Of a stretch of DNA of 64,000 bases, positions 11,061 to 23,279 are shown in pieces (position 1 is the stretch's first letter; each line of letters begins with the position of its first letter). The stretch is taken from positions 58,860,567 to 58,924,566 of the forward strand of contig NC_085857.1 in the NCBI RefSeq assembly GCF_034702125.1, read 5' to 3'. The notes beneath the pieces were generated by a model that saw only the letters and a program-made list of their open reading frames with translations, searched no databases and was not told where the DNA came from. The position numbers and the translations under genes were made by a program. The stretch is from Engraulis encrasicolus. Lineage: Eukaryota > Chordata > Actinopteri > Clupeiformes > Engraulidae.

Positions 11061-12055
11061 TGCTTGCATTTGTCTCCCTCAGCTCAATTATCTACCTTTA
11101 TTTGACTGTCCCTGCAGGTAACTCTTATAATATCCTCTTCAGCTGAGTTTCTCAAAAATACTGATGTAGTACTTATGTACGAGGTACCCTTTAGACAATA
11201 GCAGGCATAGACATCAATTCAAGTTTATGCGATACCTTCTCTTGTACATGCATGCTTAAACATAACACATAAGTGAGGAAAAGCAGTGGATGTAGGCCTA
11301 TACATTTTTAGTGATGATGTGTAGTATATTCCTGATATACTGACAAGAGGCCACCTGCTACATAGCCACTTACTGCAAATGGGCCTAATGACAGGCCAAT
11401 TCACTCTTACCAATTCACTCTTAGCTGAAAACACTCAACTGCATCATAACAATATTGCTAACAATGCAGGGAGCCAATTTAGACTTGGTCAGTAACATTT
11501 TGGTGGCAATAAGGTTATAACAGAGGAAGGCCTACTGTGTTAAGGCGTTGACACTTAAGAACTACTTTGTACCACACTGTACCACCAAGCCAACAGGGTA
11601 TGTGATAGGCTATATTTTTTACATGGAATACAAATTTGCCAATGTAACGGGGGGAAGAGGCTAGGGCTATAATAGAAATATAATATCAAATAAATACAGA
11701 AAATCATCATAAAACCACAAAACTGCACAATATACTGAATTCCCACAGATAGGCCTAATAAAATGCTCCCCCTGAGGTGGGGTGGTGGAAGTTTGAAGTT
11801 GATGATGTAATCCTTTTGTAAGGCCGTTTTCTCAAAATGTGTTTTTTCTCCTGCTCTGATCAAATAATCTCCACTTCTATGCAACCTACCTGCACCCAAC
11901 TTAACAGGCCTTTTCCTATCAAGGGTGTGAATATTTGCACGGAGGGATTTGTTGATATCTCATTCATGATTTGATTTAGCCTACTGGTAGGTATATGACA
12001 TAGGCAAAGAATCGCCCGAAAATAGCCATTTTGTCAGTCAATGGCAGGCAGTATT
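11061..12055. other. No gene recognised
   Basis: Unassigned unique-looking DNA with TAGGCCTA at 11295 and 11752. ORFs here have no recognisable domains. Confidence 0.5.
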
Positions 12056-12293
12056 TGAAGAGTTCAGATGCAAAACCCCTTAACTCCATTTCTGAAGACC
12101 TGCACTTCTATATTTTTAGAGAACCCCATTGTTGGTTTGGTTTACATTTAAGTACTTAATAATGCATATAAATAGTTATATGACATAAATAAAATGAAAA
12201 CTATTCAATTTTGATAGCTTTGTATTAAATAAAAATGAATTAAGATTATTTTTCTGAAAATGCACTGACGGGGTTTTGCATCTGAACTCTTCA
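12056..12293. mobile_element. MITE with TGAAGAGTTCAGATGC tips, copy 1
   Basis: A 238 bp element with inverted ends TGAAGAGTTCAGATGCAAAA and TTTTGCATCTGAACTCTTCA. A second copy lies in the opposite orientation at 47063-47299. Internal TTTCTGAAGACCTGCACTTC is conserved between the two. The target duplication is not clear. Confidence 0.85.
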
Positions 12294-13210
12294 TTTCCTG
12301 ATTTACTGGATAGCAAAAGTTACAATGCCCTCTCTAAATATATTTGTATGCAACATATCAAAAAAATAAAAAAAACAGCATTTGAACCTTGCTTTTTCAG
12401 TTGGCCAGATTCTTCGCTTCATTGCTTCGTCGCATGTATGCAAATGAGCGTATATCATAAATAGCCTCATTAGCATATGTAAACATGAAATTATAGAAAA
12501 CTTGTAATACATTTTTTTCTCCTTTCCATGTACATAATCAACTAGTAAAGTTTCATAGTGATATCTGTAAGTTCAAAAAATTACCCTATTCACCTGCAAT
12601 TTCTCGCCTTAAAACAAAATAAAACGCTTAAAAACCTTAAATATGGGCCATTGATCTAAATGGAAATATTTTCTCTCATCCCACATGACAATTTGATTAC
12701 TAAAAAATGAGTTTATATGCATTTCTCTTGATGACAGATTGAATAAATTGGCATTAGAAGGCGGCCATTTTGAAAGCCATATATAGTTGCCATAGCAACC
12801 AAGGAAAATTGTAAAACATTGCTTTTCTGATTCCTTACACTCTGCGGTTTCCAAAAATATATAGGTTTCATAATCCCCCAAAAAATTGAACGAAAATACA
12901 CAAGGAACTGAACTATTGTCTCATTTGAATACTAATGAGATAGGTGTGAAAAACCTCTAATGGCCCACACCCCCCTGTCAATCTCCATGTGCTCTGATAA
13001 CACACCCCCCTGTCACTCTCTTTGTCCTGTGGCCAAGTGAGCAGCATGGCTGTGTTTACCCTAGCTGAAAGGGGCATGTTGTCACCTCTGAATAGCCACT
13101 CAAGCACCGGTACTTTACATGTGAATAGCTATAGGTGTGGCTGCTACAGGCAGAGAGTACAGAATATGCGAAGATTTATTTTCACTTTCTTTAAATTGGG
13201 CCAGCTATAT
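12294..13210. other. No gene; partial repeat similar to the 8.6 kb element
   Basis: Positions 12800-12890 are an inverted relative of 8640-8740 (shared TTGTAAAACATTGCTTTTCT and TTTCCAAAAATATATAGGTT). No ends are visible. CACACCCCCCTGTCA is repeated near 12966 and 13002. Confidence 0.4.
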
Positions 13211-13217
13211 AATTTAT

Positions 13218-13220
13218 TTA

Positions 13221-13253
<33 letters not shown>

Positions 13254-13270
13254 ATAATATATATATATTT
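13218..13270. repeat. (AT)n microsatellite
   Basis: Near-continuous AT dinucleotides with three interruptions. Confidence 0.9.
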
Positions 13271-13508
13271 GAAATCTGGAAGGTCTGAGGTTTCTAATGG
13301 TGTAACTTATATGTTTCAATGACAAAAACTCACAGAGTTACAGATTTGTTTTTGGAGACATGTCAAATTGCCCTCTCAAGGGCAATTAGACCTCTGTGTG
13401 TTAAATTTGGGGGGAAATCGCCGCTTATCAAAAAACCGTGCAGAAAACCGTGATGTAAATTTTCATCAAGAAAACTGTGATGCTCATTTTTTCCTAAACC
13501 GCCCAGCC

Positions 13509-14633
13509 CAGGGTTCATGTTAGCCGGCTGTAGCCGGACATTGGCCGTTTTGCATCATGAATGACCGGCCAAAATGTCCGACAAAAAATGACTAAAATTA
13601 ATCAGTAAATATTACATTAGCTCATTTTACATGCTGAATGTTACACAAAACATCAGTGATATGAAACTGAACAAAGTCGAAAATAGTTATGAATAGCCTA
13701 TGTAAATGAACGTGTCATAGTCTAAACAGCACGCAATAGTGTTGCTTGCGCTCTTGTCCCCCACGGCGTTCTCCCCAATCCAGTTGCTTCCCTATCACTT
13801 GACTCACGCTGGCTGATGTCGAGGAACAATTCAGTTTTTTTTTTGTATTTTAGCATTGCGCTTGCAAAACCGTTTCATGCCCAGTTGTGAAGTCAAGCCT
13901 GGGACCCAATGCGATGGCATGCGCAGCATCGAATCACTTTCACTTTTACCTCTGCTGAAAAATGGTGGTGGATCTCCAAGTAGGGTAGGCTACAGTTGAG
14001 GGTCAAATTAAACATTTCAGAGAACGATATGCTCATGAGAAGTCCCAGTAAAAGTGCATGCAGGGCTTTATCACTTTTTTCATCACCGGCCAAAATGGCT
14101 AGTGGATGTATCTCACACGCCCACATATATAGAGCGTCGTACGGAACATGTCAATTCCCTTGAGAGCGCAGGAACACAACGCAATACAGTTCAAATTTCA
14201 GTAGCGTTGTTACCGTTACTGCACAAGTTCCATTAGGCTACAGTCATCACATTGTTACCCAATTTGAGTAGGGAAATACTCTTCGGGTTTGCTGATAAAA
14301 ACACAATGTTTTCAGATATGCCTATGCGCGCAGCACGTTGGCTGGCTGCTTTTTTTCTTTCAGTTCGTTCGAGCTCTCGGGTATGTGAAAGAGAGCGCGC
14401 GTTTGCTCCCCGTGCATACAAGCAGCTGGCTCTTTAACACCAGCCAACTGGCCCAATGCTAGTGAAATTTAAGTTTTGCTGGTAGAAAAGACCAATTTAC
14501 TAGCCACTTTGACCAATTAGGGAGTGTGTGTTTGGCTATATGAGGGAAGGTCCGTTAGATATTCTAAATGTCCGGTATTCTGCAATGCAGCCGGCCACTT
14601 GTCCGGCCAGTAAGAATTCTAGCGTGAACACTG
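13509..14633. mobile_element. hAT element with exact TSD GCCCAGCC
   Basis: A 1125 bp element. Left tip CAGGGTTCATGTTAGCCGGC; right tip CTAGCGTGAACACTG. Identical 8 bp duplications GCCCAGCC lie at 13501-13508 and 14634-14641. Subterminal GGCCGGTCATTC-like and CCGGCCA motifs recur. Parts of the interior (GAGCTCTCGG...GAGAGCGCGCG near 14370-14400, and the GCAATAGTGTTGCTTGCGCT block) also occur, rearranged, in the hAT element at 47499-48854. No transposase seen. Confidence 0.92.
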
Positions 14634-14641
14634 GCCCAGCC

Positions 14642-15185
14642 CTATACTGCACTCTAGGGGCGCCAACGGGTGAATGCAGACTACATTCGGAATGAATTGA
14701 CCCGTTCAGAATCGACGTCCTGATGAATGCGTGCACATTGCTGATTTAAACACATCAGAGATATTGTAAGGATATTAGGAGAGAGTCCACTCTTCTGGGT
14801 GGTACTGCACTCTAGGGGGAATGCAGACTCCATTCTGAAAGAACGGGCTGCTGCGCTCTCTCGACAGTGGCCACTAGGAGAACTGCAGGTATGGGTAAAA
14901 TAGGGAGTGGTGAGTCTGTATGTAATTCTGGGTGACAGCGCAGACACTAAATAGAGAAAAACTGCCTTTCTGAAGCGTGTACGTTGATAAAAAAAAAATA
15001 GAGATTCCGAAAAGTACACTTGTTATACTATTTTGAGAGGGAAGAGGCTATTCCAGAAGCATAGGAACGTCTTGTAGCCACTTGTGTTTTCTTCGGCTCT
15101 GGCTGCAGTTGCTGTTTCTTAGTTGGGGGCGGAACTCCAAAGAAGCTGCTTACTGTTGTCTGTTTCTTTTTAGACATGTTTGACT
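14642..15185. other. No gene; 158 bp-spaced direct repeat
   Basis: ACTGCACTCTAGGGG with following GAATGCAGACT.CATTC occurs near 14646 and again near 14804, a local direct duplication. Otherwise unassigned. Confidence 0.6.
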
Positions 15186-15193
15186 GTAATTAC

Positions 15194-15601
15194 TAGTGGT
15201 GTGGATTGGCACTACCGATCCGATTCGATCATGATTCGGGAGGTAGCGATTCGATTCGATTCGATTCTAAGCGATCCGATTCAATTCTGCAATGCATTGC
15301 AATGCATTACATTTCTACTGAAAGCAAAGCAAATGTTTAATCAGTCATGATGAGGCAATACAAGTAGTCAGATACTGAGCAACAATTCATTGGCTGTTTT
15401 CTGTATCAGTCTGTATCAGTCTTGCAATGTTTTGAAGTGCTTTTATTTAATTTAACATTTATTTACTCCCGAAATATACATGGAAGTAATTGAAACTTAA
15501 AAAAATTGCCGGAATGATTCTGGAAATTGCTGGATCGATTCTGGATCGTCCATGCCCCGCATTGGATTGCATCGCCTAATCGATCATTGTTGACACCACT
15601 A
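15194..15601. mobile_element. hAT MITE with exact TSD GTAATTAC
   Basis: A 408 bp element. Tips are TAGTGGTGTGG (left) and TGACACCACTA (right), flanked by identical GTAATTAC (15186-15193 and 15602-15609). Subterminal regions are rich in GATTCGATTCGATTC and GGATCGATTCTGGATCG, likely tip-binding repeats. Confidence 0.92.
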
Positions 15602-15692
15602 GTAATTACCAACATTTACACCAATATACACTGGCAACATGAACAGCGATGTGAAATATTTCGAGAGGGATGGCTTTAGTTCAAGGCAGTAG

Positions 15693-17606
15693 CAGGGGCG
15701 GAGCTACAGGGGTGGCTAGGGGGGCATTTGACCCCCCTGAAATCTGATTGGCTACCCCAGGTGCTCCCCCAGAAAATGGACAGGAGCCCCGCCCACTCGC
15801 GTTACACGAAGCGCATAGATCGCCTGCAAATCGCTATCGCGAGTGAAGAAAGGATAACCATTTTTCCCACACACATTTTGATGCAAGTCTGTGTACACAC
15901 CACCCTCGTAAATTTACAGTAGGCATATGGGGTACCATTCGAAAGCTTAGAATCCCCTCTGTCTAGTGGTATGCATGGCAACCCTCTGTCTTGTACGGTC
16001 TGATGGCAATGATTCATAGAAGCAGATGTGTGCTTTTCCGTCCTGAAGAAGAAAAGCCTTAGAGAAAAAAACTGCTTATTTCAGTCCAGATTCATTTCGT
16101 TTTCCTTTTGAAAAGTTAGCTGTCTGCCATTTAAGATTTTTCAGTACTAGGCCTATATATTGCTCTATTGCCCATGTGATAAATAAATAGATTCGTTTTT
16201 GGTGGTAAATGAATGTAGCTTCATGATTAATTCCTGTGAATTCAACTCAAACCTCATGTCTAAAGTCCAAATATTCACTGGCATAATACTAATTGCTGTC
16301 TTTGTGTTGGAATAGACTAGATGCTAATGAGTATTTTAAAAGAATGTCCTTACAGCACCTTCGATAGCATTGTTATATGTGTGAATTGTAGCAAGCTCTT
16401 AGAAGCATCGCCACATTACAGTGACTGGATTTTATGGAAGTAACTCTGAAATCTGAAGTCTGAGTTCAGACTTAAATTATTGATGGGAAATTTGAAATTA
16501 CATAAAAACACAGATGGTAGAAAATAATTTGATTAACTCTCAGACACCTAAGCATTAATTTCTTTTCAACTTCAAAGTCTTTGATGCAGAAACTTTTATG
16601 TTAATTTCTGAGAATTCTGTAGAAACGTTGAAAATCTGCAATAATGGGCATCCGTGAAACACTTTATCATCTCACTTTATCATCTTTATCATCTCACATC
16701 ACTATGATTCTCACATAGGCCTACATAAACACAGATAGCCTACAGGTGTACACACCTGTCAGTGTATTCCATTTGCGTAGCACCCAGCATTTTCCTTCCA
16801 AAAAGAGCAGCCCTTCATATCATACTTTTCTCAAAAACTTATGTTTCCCACATTTCTGGCACATCTTTGGAGAAAAAAGAGTAGCCTACATATTGAATTA
16901 TTACCTCTACAATTGTTAAAATGTATTCAGAAAAGACAGAAAGCAGTTAATAAAAATGGCCATGTTTTACTTGAAATGTGATATTTTTTATATTAATACT
17001 ATTTTCTATCCGGAAATGACTGTGTGGTGTTGGGATATGTAATTTGAGTTAGGTTCAGTCAATGTAAGACACATAGCTCTTAAATCTTGCCATTTGCAAT
17101 GCAATGGGTTTCTGAGGGTCAAATCACAAAATCACATAACAAATCACCAAAAGACATAAATTGTGACTGATTACTCTTTGACATAATCGGAGACCTAAAA
17201 CTTAAGGGTGCAGTTATAGGGTGCACTTTAGAAGGGATTCAGTGACAGTACCTTACAGCAGGTGTTAGGGTTGCCAAATGTGACCAATGATTACCAACCC
17301 AAAATTCTCGAAAGAACGCCTTAAAACTAAAATCCTGCCAGATTTAAACAAAAGTCTTGATTTATATGACCACAAATTTACAGAATACCTGCCCAAAGCC
17401 CTTTTTTAACCCATAGATGACAATCGGAAACCGCTCAATCTGGTACCAGTGACGGGTGTCATAAGAACCCGGGAATATCATTCTCTTTAGGCCTATCTAT
17501 TCTATAGTGTTTGAGTGTTTTTTTCATTGTGTAAGAGTATGCCCCTGTGAAATTCATGTGGCTACCCCATTGCTCCCCCAAGAATAAATGTCTGGTTCCG
17601 CCACTG
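15693..17606. mobile_element. hAT-like non-autonomous element (CAGGGGCGGA tips)
   Basis: Left tip CAGGGGCGGAGCTACAGG; right tip GGTTCCGCCACTG. Subterminal TGGCTACCCC..TGCTCCCCCA is shared by both ends, on the + strand left and right (about 15750 and 17559). Flanks GGCAGTAG and GGCAGTAC are near-identical, but their registry leaves one base ambiguous. The interior (15.8-17.5 kb) is AT-rich with no coding domain. Confidence 0.6.
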
Positions 17607-17639
17607 GCAGTACACAAGAGCGCGGTAGTGACCCAGGTG

Positions 17640-17960
17640 GCAGTGCGCATCACTCATTTTTGGTGCGCATGCGCACCACCTGTGTACCAGTTATGTGCAC
17701 CCCTGGTTATTGAAGCGTTGCTACAGTGAGCCCATTTATATGGCCGCAATAATCGGGTTATTGGAATAACATGGCGCCATAAATATTAATTCACGACTTA
17801 AACAAATATCCCAGAATCACAATTTTATGAACATTTACAATAGGCCTGGATGATTTTTCGATTTCAATTTTAATCGCGATGTCAACATTTTCTACGATTA
17901 TAAATTAGAGTTCGATGCAAATTCAAAAAAACTTTTTTTTTGGTCCGATCGGGTCCGTGT
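17640..17960. other. No gene recognised
   Basis: Short CpG-containing inverted motif GGTGCGCATGCGCACC at 17659-17676; otherwise unassigned. A hAT-like stretch begins around 17845. Confidence 0.4.
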
Positions 17961-18672
17961 ACCATTCGTTCTTTTGTTTTTCGAGTCAGAACCAAATAAC
18001 AAAAAACGAAAAAACGGCTGGTTATTTCATTATTTCGTTTTAGTGATAAACAAAAAAAATTTTGATCTGTATTTCCACATTTTATTTTCTACTTCATTTC
18101 AAAATAACGGCAACATAGAGGTAGAAAATACACTAGAGAGGACACAGCAATTTGTGACAGCACTGGGAAATGGCAGCTGGAGCTTCCCAACTTCCGTAGG
18201 TAGTGTAGGTACTTTCAGGCAATGCAAGTCAATGGAGAACACGCCCACCCCTGTCAAGAAATTAACTAAAACTGTGTAAATATGAAGTAACACTTTAATC
18301 AAAGACCAGATTTGAAATATCTTTTATATAACTACTTAAATCATATGAGTCGATAAAATACATTTAAAAAAAACATTTATGAACATAGTTAGCAACACAC
18401 TTCAACTATTGTCCTTGTATAGTGTGTTGATGGACATTTTCACATGATTAGGCCTAAGCCATTTTTGACAGAGGTGAGCCTCGTTCTCCGTTAATTTCCA
18501 TTTCTCTGATCTACCTACAGATAAAGGCCGCTACAGATTGCCGTAAAAAGGGGGGCGATGTCCTCTCTAGTGTTATTTTCTACCTCTGTGAACGCCAATG
18601 AAAAAAAGGTTGACGTGCTATTTTAAATTTTTTATCTTTTCATCTCTCGGCCGTATGTGCCCCGGAAGTTAT
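17960..18672. repeat. Interspersed repeat copy split by a MITE
   Basis: 17960-18113 and 18591-18672 together match, in reverse, the uninterrupted segment 26440-26690. The CGTTTTAGTGATAAACAAAA and ATTTTTTATCTTTTCATCTC blocks correspond. The 18114-18590 MITE interrupts this copy only. Confidence 0.75.
18114..18590. mobile_element. hAT-like MITE, TSD AACGGCAA/AACGCCAA
   Basis: A 477 bp element with inverted tips CATAGAGGTAGAAAATACAC (left) and TATTTTCTACCTCTGTG (right). Its insertion is confirmed by the empty site preserved at 26530-26560 (read in reverse). The flanking 8 bp AACGGCAA (18106-18113) and AACGCCAA (18591-18598) differ at one base. Confidence 0.88.
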
Positions 18673-19496
18673 AGCTTACAAGCCGACCTCGATTAAATAG
18701 GTTAAAATCATAACTAAATCCATACTGGATGTTGTCAGAAGAGGTGTTTTGAAACATATATGTGAAAACAAAGCCAAACTGCAATATTTTTATGAAAATG
18801 TATCAGTTGAAAGCTTTCATGTCCGTCTACATGGCCTGACGCGCCAGAGTCTGTCCGACCGCCTTGCCTGCATGGACTGGCGCCCTCTGTCCATGGTGCT
18901 GAAATCGCGGCACCAAAGATTATTTTAATTCTAACGTCTCTGGCGGCACTACTCTTATGTGTGAAGCACTTTACAGTTTCATGAGGGGATACGTACAGAC
19001 AGTCTACAAAAGACCAAACAATACAACCTAACAATACTGTTGTACCCTTTGCCAGCATAAGGCTCTCACATGCACGTCACAAAACAATAATCCACACGGC
19101 GGGACTATTTTGATTATATTCCTTCCATAAAATGTCAAAATGACACTAAAATCAGTAATTTGCATTGTCCGTAATTATACCAAACTAAAACATAAGTATA
19201 CATATAGAAGATAGTCCACGTTACAAAATTTCAACAAAAATGCCATAGGCCTATCACAAATGAAGTCCATCCCAAATGCTCGTTTACAGTAAAATACATT
19301 GAGGCAATTACCACAAAAACAATAGCATCAGTTTTACACTGGAAAATGAAATATGGGCTAAAATTTCACCCCATATCATCAGTATATCACCCCATATCAT
19401 CTAGGTGCGATCATTCTCTCTGGCATTTGCAGCTGCAGCCCTTGTATTGCACTGCGAGCTGTCCACGTGTGTGGTGCTAGGTGAAATGTGCACTGG
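18673..19496. other. No gene recognised
   Basis: Unassigned. CCCCATATCATC is repeated at about 19369 and 19390. Confidence 0.45.
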
Positions 19497-20939
19497 TAGA
19501 CCGGGCCGAGCCGGGAAATAATCGCAACGTTTTCCTGTCAAGGTTTTCTCAATGGATTCTTGTACTTTGAACCATAACGATCAAAATAAGCTTTTGCGCC
19601 GTCAAAAAAGTTGTCCGGAATCCAAGATGGCCGCCAGAAATTAAATATGGCCACCAGAATACCTAAAACCAGTCCTATGTTGGAGGAAATTGTTCAAAGA
19701 TCACTTTCTTTGGCCTAATTTGAAAATTAATTGTGACTGAAATAATATTCTGTGGCTTAGAGATCATTATCTCATTGTGCAAATCCAAGATGGCTGCCAA
19801 AAGAGGTCCCCTATACTATAAACTGTCATATCCTGATCGAAAACCATAATTCTGGTGTCTATACATATGTTTCCATGCTCTGTGAATCCATTTCTGCATG
19901 TATTTTGTGAATCTGACCATTTGTTCAATTGTGAAAATCCAAGATGGCCGCCAAATGTGTTCCCCTCAACCACAAACTGTCTTATGTTCGGATCTAGAAG
20001 GGCCACAACTATAATTCTGGTGCTTATTCATGTTTCCAATGTCTATAAATATATTAATGCAGGTGGGCTGCAAATCTAATCATTAAGTCTATTAGAAAAT
20101 CCAAAATAGCCAACAATTCCAGTACCTCTGCTGTGGTGAAACAGTCAAAGACCTGACACAGTATGACATTTCATTTGTAGTCTAGAAACATAGATGCATG
20201 ACTCCAGAGAGAGTAATGCATTTCATAAATATTCTGTTGCTAACAAATTATTAACCAGCATTTTCAGTTCATTTTGCAAATCCAAGATGGCTGCCAAATG
20301 CAGCCCCTTTACTACAAAGCGCCATATCTCCTGATCCACAAGGACTACATCAATAATTGTGGTGTCTACTCATAGGTTTCCATGGTCTATGAATCCATTT
20401 ATGGAAGCATTTTGTAGGTCTGACCATATAGTCTATCGGAAAATCCAAAATGGACAGCTGTGTGGATTCAGACTCGATACACAGCAATTATGAAATTTGA
20501 TTTGTAGTCTAGGGATATTGATGAATGAATTCAGAGGTAATAATGCAACTAGTGAATATTCTGTGACTAACAAATCATTTGGCATGACTGTGTATTTTGT
20601 GGCATAACAAATCATAGCAAATTATGCTGCCTCCGCTGTGGGGAAACTTGTTGTCAAGACTTGTTGTCAAGACTTGTTACACAGCAATTCTGGTTTGATT
20701 TGATTTGTAATCTATAGGGTACAGATGAATGATTACATTTTATTTTTCACAATTGTTGATTTTTTTCTTCCTTAAGTCTTTGAATGTTTGGAGCCAAAGT
20801 CTCTAAATTTCAGTTATGCTCAAAACAGCACAGTTTGATAACTGAACTTTAATGAGCATCCTAAATGAATATTTTACTGCACAACCATGGTTTCTGAAAA
20901 CAGCTTTGCATATATGGTGCATGGAGTCAACCAAAGTCT

Positions 20940-21310
20940 AACAACAGTCAACAGGTACTGCAGCCCAGGTTAATTGTATAGATTCCAGAATCCCTCCGCA
21001 TTTCTTGGTTTTGCTATATGAACAGCTGTGAACAGTTTTCTATGAGATTTAGTTCCAGGGAATGTGCTGCCCCCTCCATTAGTTGGATGCTGTTTGTCTG
21101 GAACCATGATTTTGGTCGCTTGCTGGTGTATTTAGGGTCATTGTCTTGTTGTGCATCCACTTCAAAGGCATTTCCTCATCAGTATAGGGAAACATTACTT
21201 CTTCCAGTATCCTGATGTACTCAAACTGATCCATGATCCTGGTATGTGGTAAATAGGACCAACATAGAGCAAAAAATTTCCCAACATGATACTTGCACCA
21301 TTATTAGATA
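20940..21310 (-). pseudogene. Tc1-like transposase C-terminal remnant
   Basis: The minus strand encodes, in two frames, the Tc1 catalytic core: NGASIMLGNF (usual GGSIMVWGCF), GPIYHIPGSW, then QQDNDPKYTSK, the segment carrying the second catalytic Asp. A degraded LELNLIEN follows (usual SPDLNPIENLW, with the third acidic residue). Multiple stops and frameshifts make it a pseudogene. Part of it (about 21195-21262) is repeated in inverse orientation at 21440-21500, so this copy has folded back on itself. It lies in the centre of the foldback element. Confidence 0.8.
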
Positions 21311-21787
21311 AGATTAGATTACATTGCTCTTTCAAGGTCTAAGGGTCATAGACAGTTTGTCTGACATCCTGTAAACCATAATACACAGTGATGGCGGTTA
21401 AGCATGATTGTGCAAGCATCATGACAGGGATTTTTTCACTCTGTGGTGTTGGTCCTATTTACCACATGCCAGGGATCATGGATCAGTTTGAGTACATCTA
21501 GACCAGCACCATGTACAAGAGCAAGTGCAAGGACAAGCACACTCTCTGTGTTTGTCACTGGTCCTTTTTCCATCAGTTTTTCATTCTTTAATTTATTGTT
21601 TATTATTTCAGTTGTGCAAAATAAACTGTCATCAGGAGTTTGAGCCTCATCAACTGCTGAAACTCTTGAGCCAGGTCCAGTCATAGGTTCTGTGCCTGTG
21701 TGGCTTTCCTATATCGCTTCAAACCATTTCCATCAACTATGTATTGAAACAACCTTCCTCCTGCCGAATAAAACCGTCGTTACAACA

Positions 21788-21855
21788 CTAGCTGTTTTTC
21801 CGTCATGTGTCGCACGATCCGTCATGTGTTTTTCCGTCATGTGTCGCACGATCTT
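21788..21855. repeat. 34 bp direct repeat pair
   Basis: TTTTTCCGTCATGTGTCGC plus ACGATC occurs twice in tandem. Confidence 0.85.
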
Positions 21856-22218
21856 CTCGATGCGTATGTCATTACACAACTTTTTCACCCCATATGCGTA
21901 TCACATTATGCAATCATCTTTTTTCATGGAAAATGCACTTCTATCTGTCTCTTTCTCTTGCACAATCTCTCTCTCTGTCTTACTGTACCTATAGGATGGA
22001 CATCCAGGGTTCAAATACTAAAGGCCAATCACATACTCTACTTGCTCCAGTTAATTCAAAGAACCAGCTGATCCTAATTACATTACTCCTTCAGTCAGGT
22101 TGATGAGCTATTTAGTGACATAACCTTTGTCAGCAGCACAAGCAGAAGGGGTATTCTGGCAGGATATTCTCACTTTCTCAATCCAGATTGCCTGTCCCTG
22201 CTTACTCGGACCAGTATC

Positions 22219-22268
22219 ACACACACACACGCACACGCACACGCACACGCACACACACACACACACAC

Positions 22269-22353
<85 letters not shown>
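22219..22353. repeat. (AC)n microsatellite
   Basis: About 135 bp of CA dinucleotides with a GCAC-rich start and one AA interruption. All Thr-His/Cys-Val ORFs across it are artefacts of the repeat. Confidence 0.97.
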
Positions 22354-22355
<2 letters not shown>

Positions 22356-23279
22356 CACTCAATAAGTCCTTCCGAGCTTCTAGTCTGGCCAAGCGGTGCT
22401 GACTTCAAATTTGTGAGCCGGGTTTACCCACCTATGTCCAAGTAGAAAATAAACATAATGCATTTTTACAGGTATTGTAGTTTCTGAATTAATTCATATA
22501 TATCCATAGACTACAAATCAAATATCATACTTTTTACATAGCGTGCATATGGCCATTCCTCAAAGTTGAGGTGGTGACATTGTCTGCCATTTTGGATTTT
22601 CTTTCAGGAGTCGGATTCACAAAATACCTACAGAAATTGATTCAGGGACCATGAAAATCTATTGAATACGCACTAGAATTCCAACACTATTCGTAGAACA
22701 GGAGATATCCTACTTCACAGAATACTAATAAAATGCATTATGTTTTCTGAATTCACTCATCTACAGTATATCACTTGACTACAATGCATATTTCATTCCT
22801 GCTGTGTAGCCAATCTTTCACAATTTCCCTGAAGTGGAGGTGGCTGCATTGTTGGCCATTTTGGATTTTCTGATAGAACAAATGGCGAGATTCACAAAAT
22901 ACATGCAGAAATGGATTCACAGACCATGGAAACATATGAATAGACACCAGAATTATGGTTGTAGCCCTTTTCGATCAGGAGATATGACAGTTTTTAGTAT
23001 AGGGGACCTCTTTTGGCAGCCATCTTGGATTTGCACAATGAGATAATGATCTCTAAGCCACAAAATATTATTTCAGTCACAATTAATTTTCAAATTAGGC
23101 CAAAGAAAGTGATCTTTGAACAATTTCCTCCAGCATAGGACTGGTTTTAGGTATTCTGGTGGCCATATTTAATTTCTGGCGGCCATCTTGGATTCCGGAC
23201 AACTTTTTTGACGGCGCAAAAGCTTATTTTGATCGTTATGGTTCAAAGTACAAGAATCCATTGAGAAATGACAGGAAAA

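Noticed and set aside
22108..22445. Several 60-94 codon ORFs on both strands
   Set aside because: They are translations of the (CA)n tract (His-Thr or Cys-Val runs), not genes. The same applies at 54637-54852 and 61087-61476.
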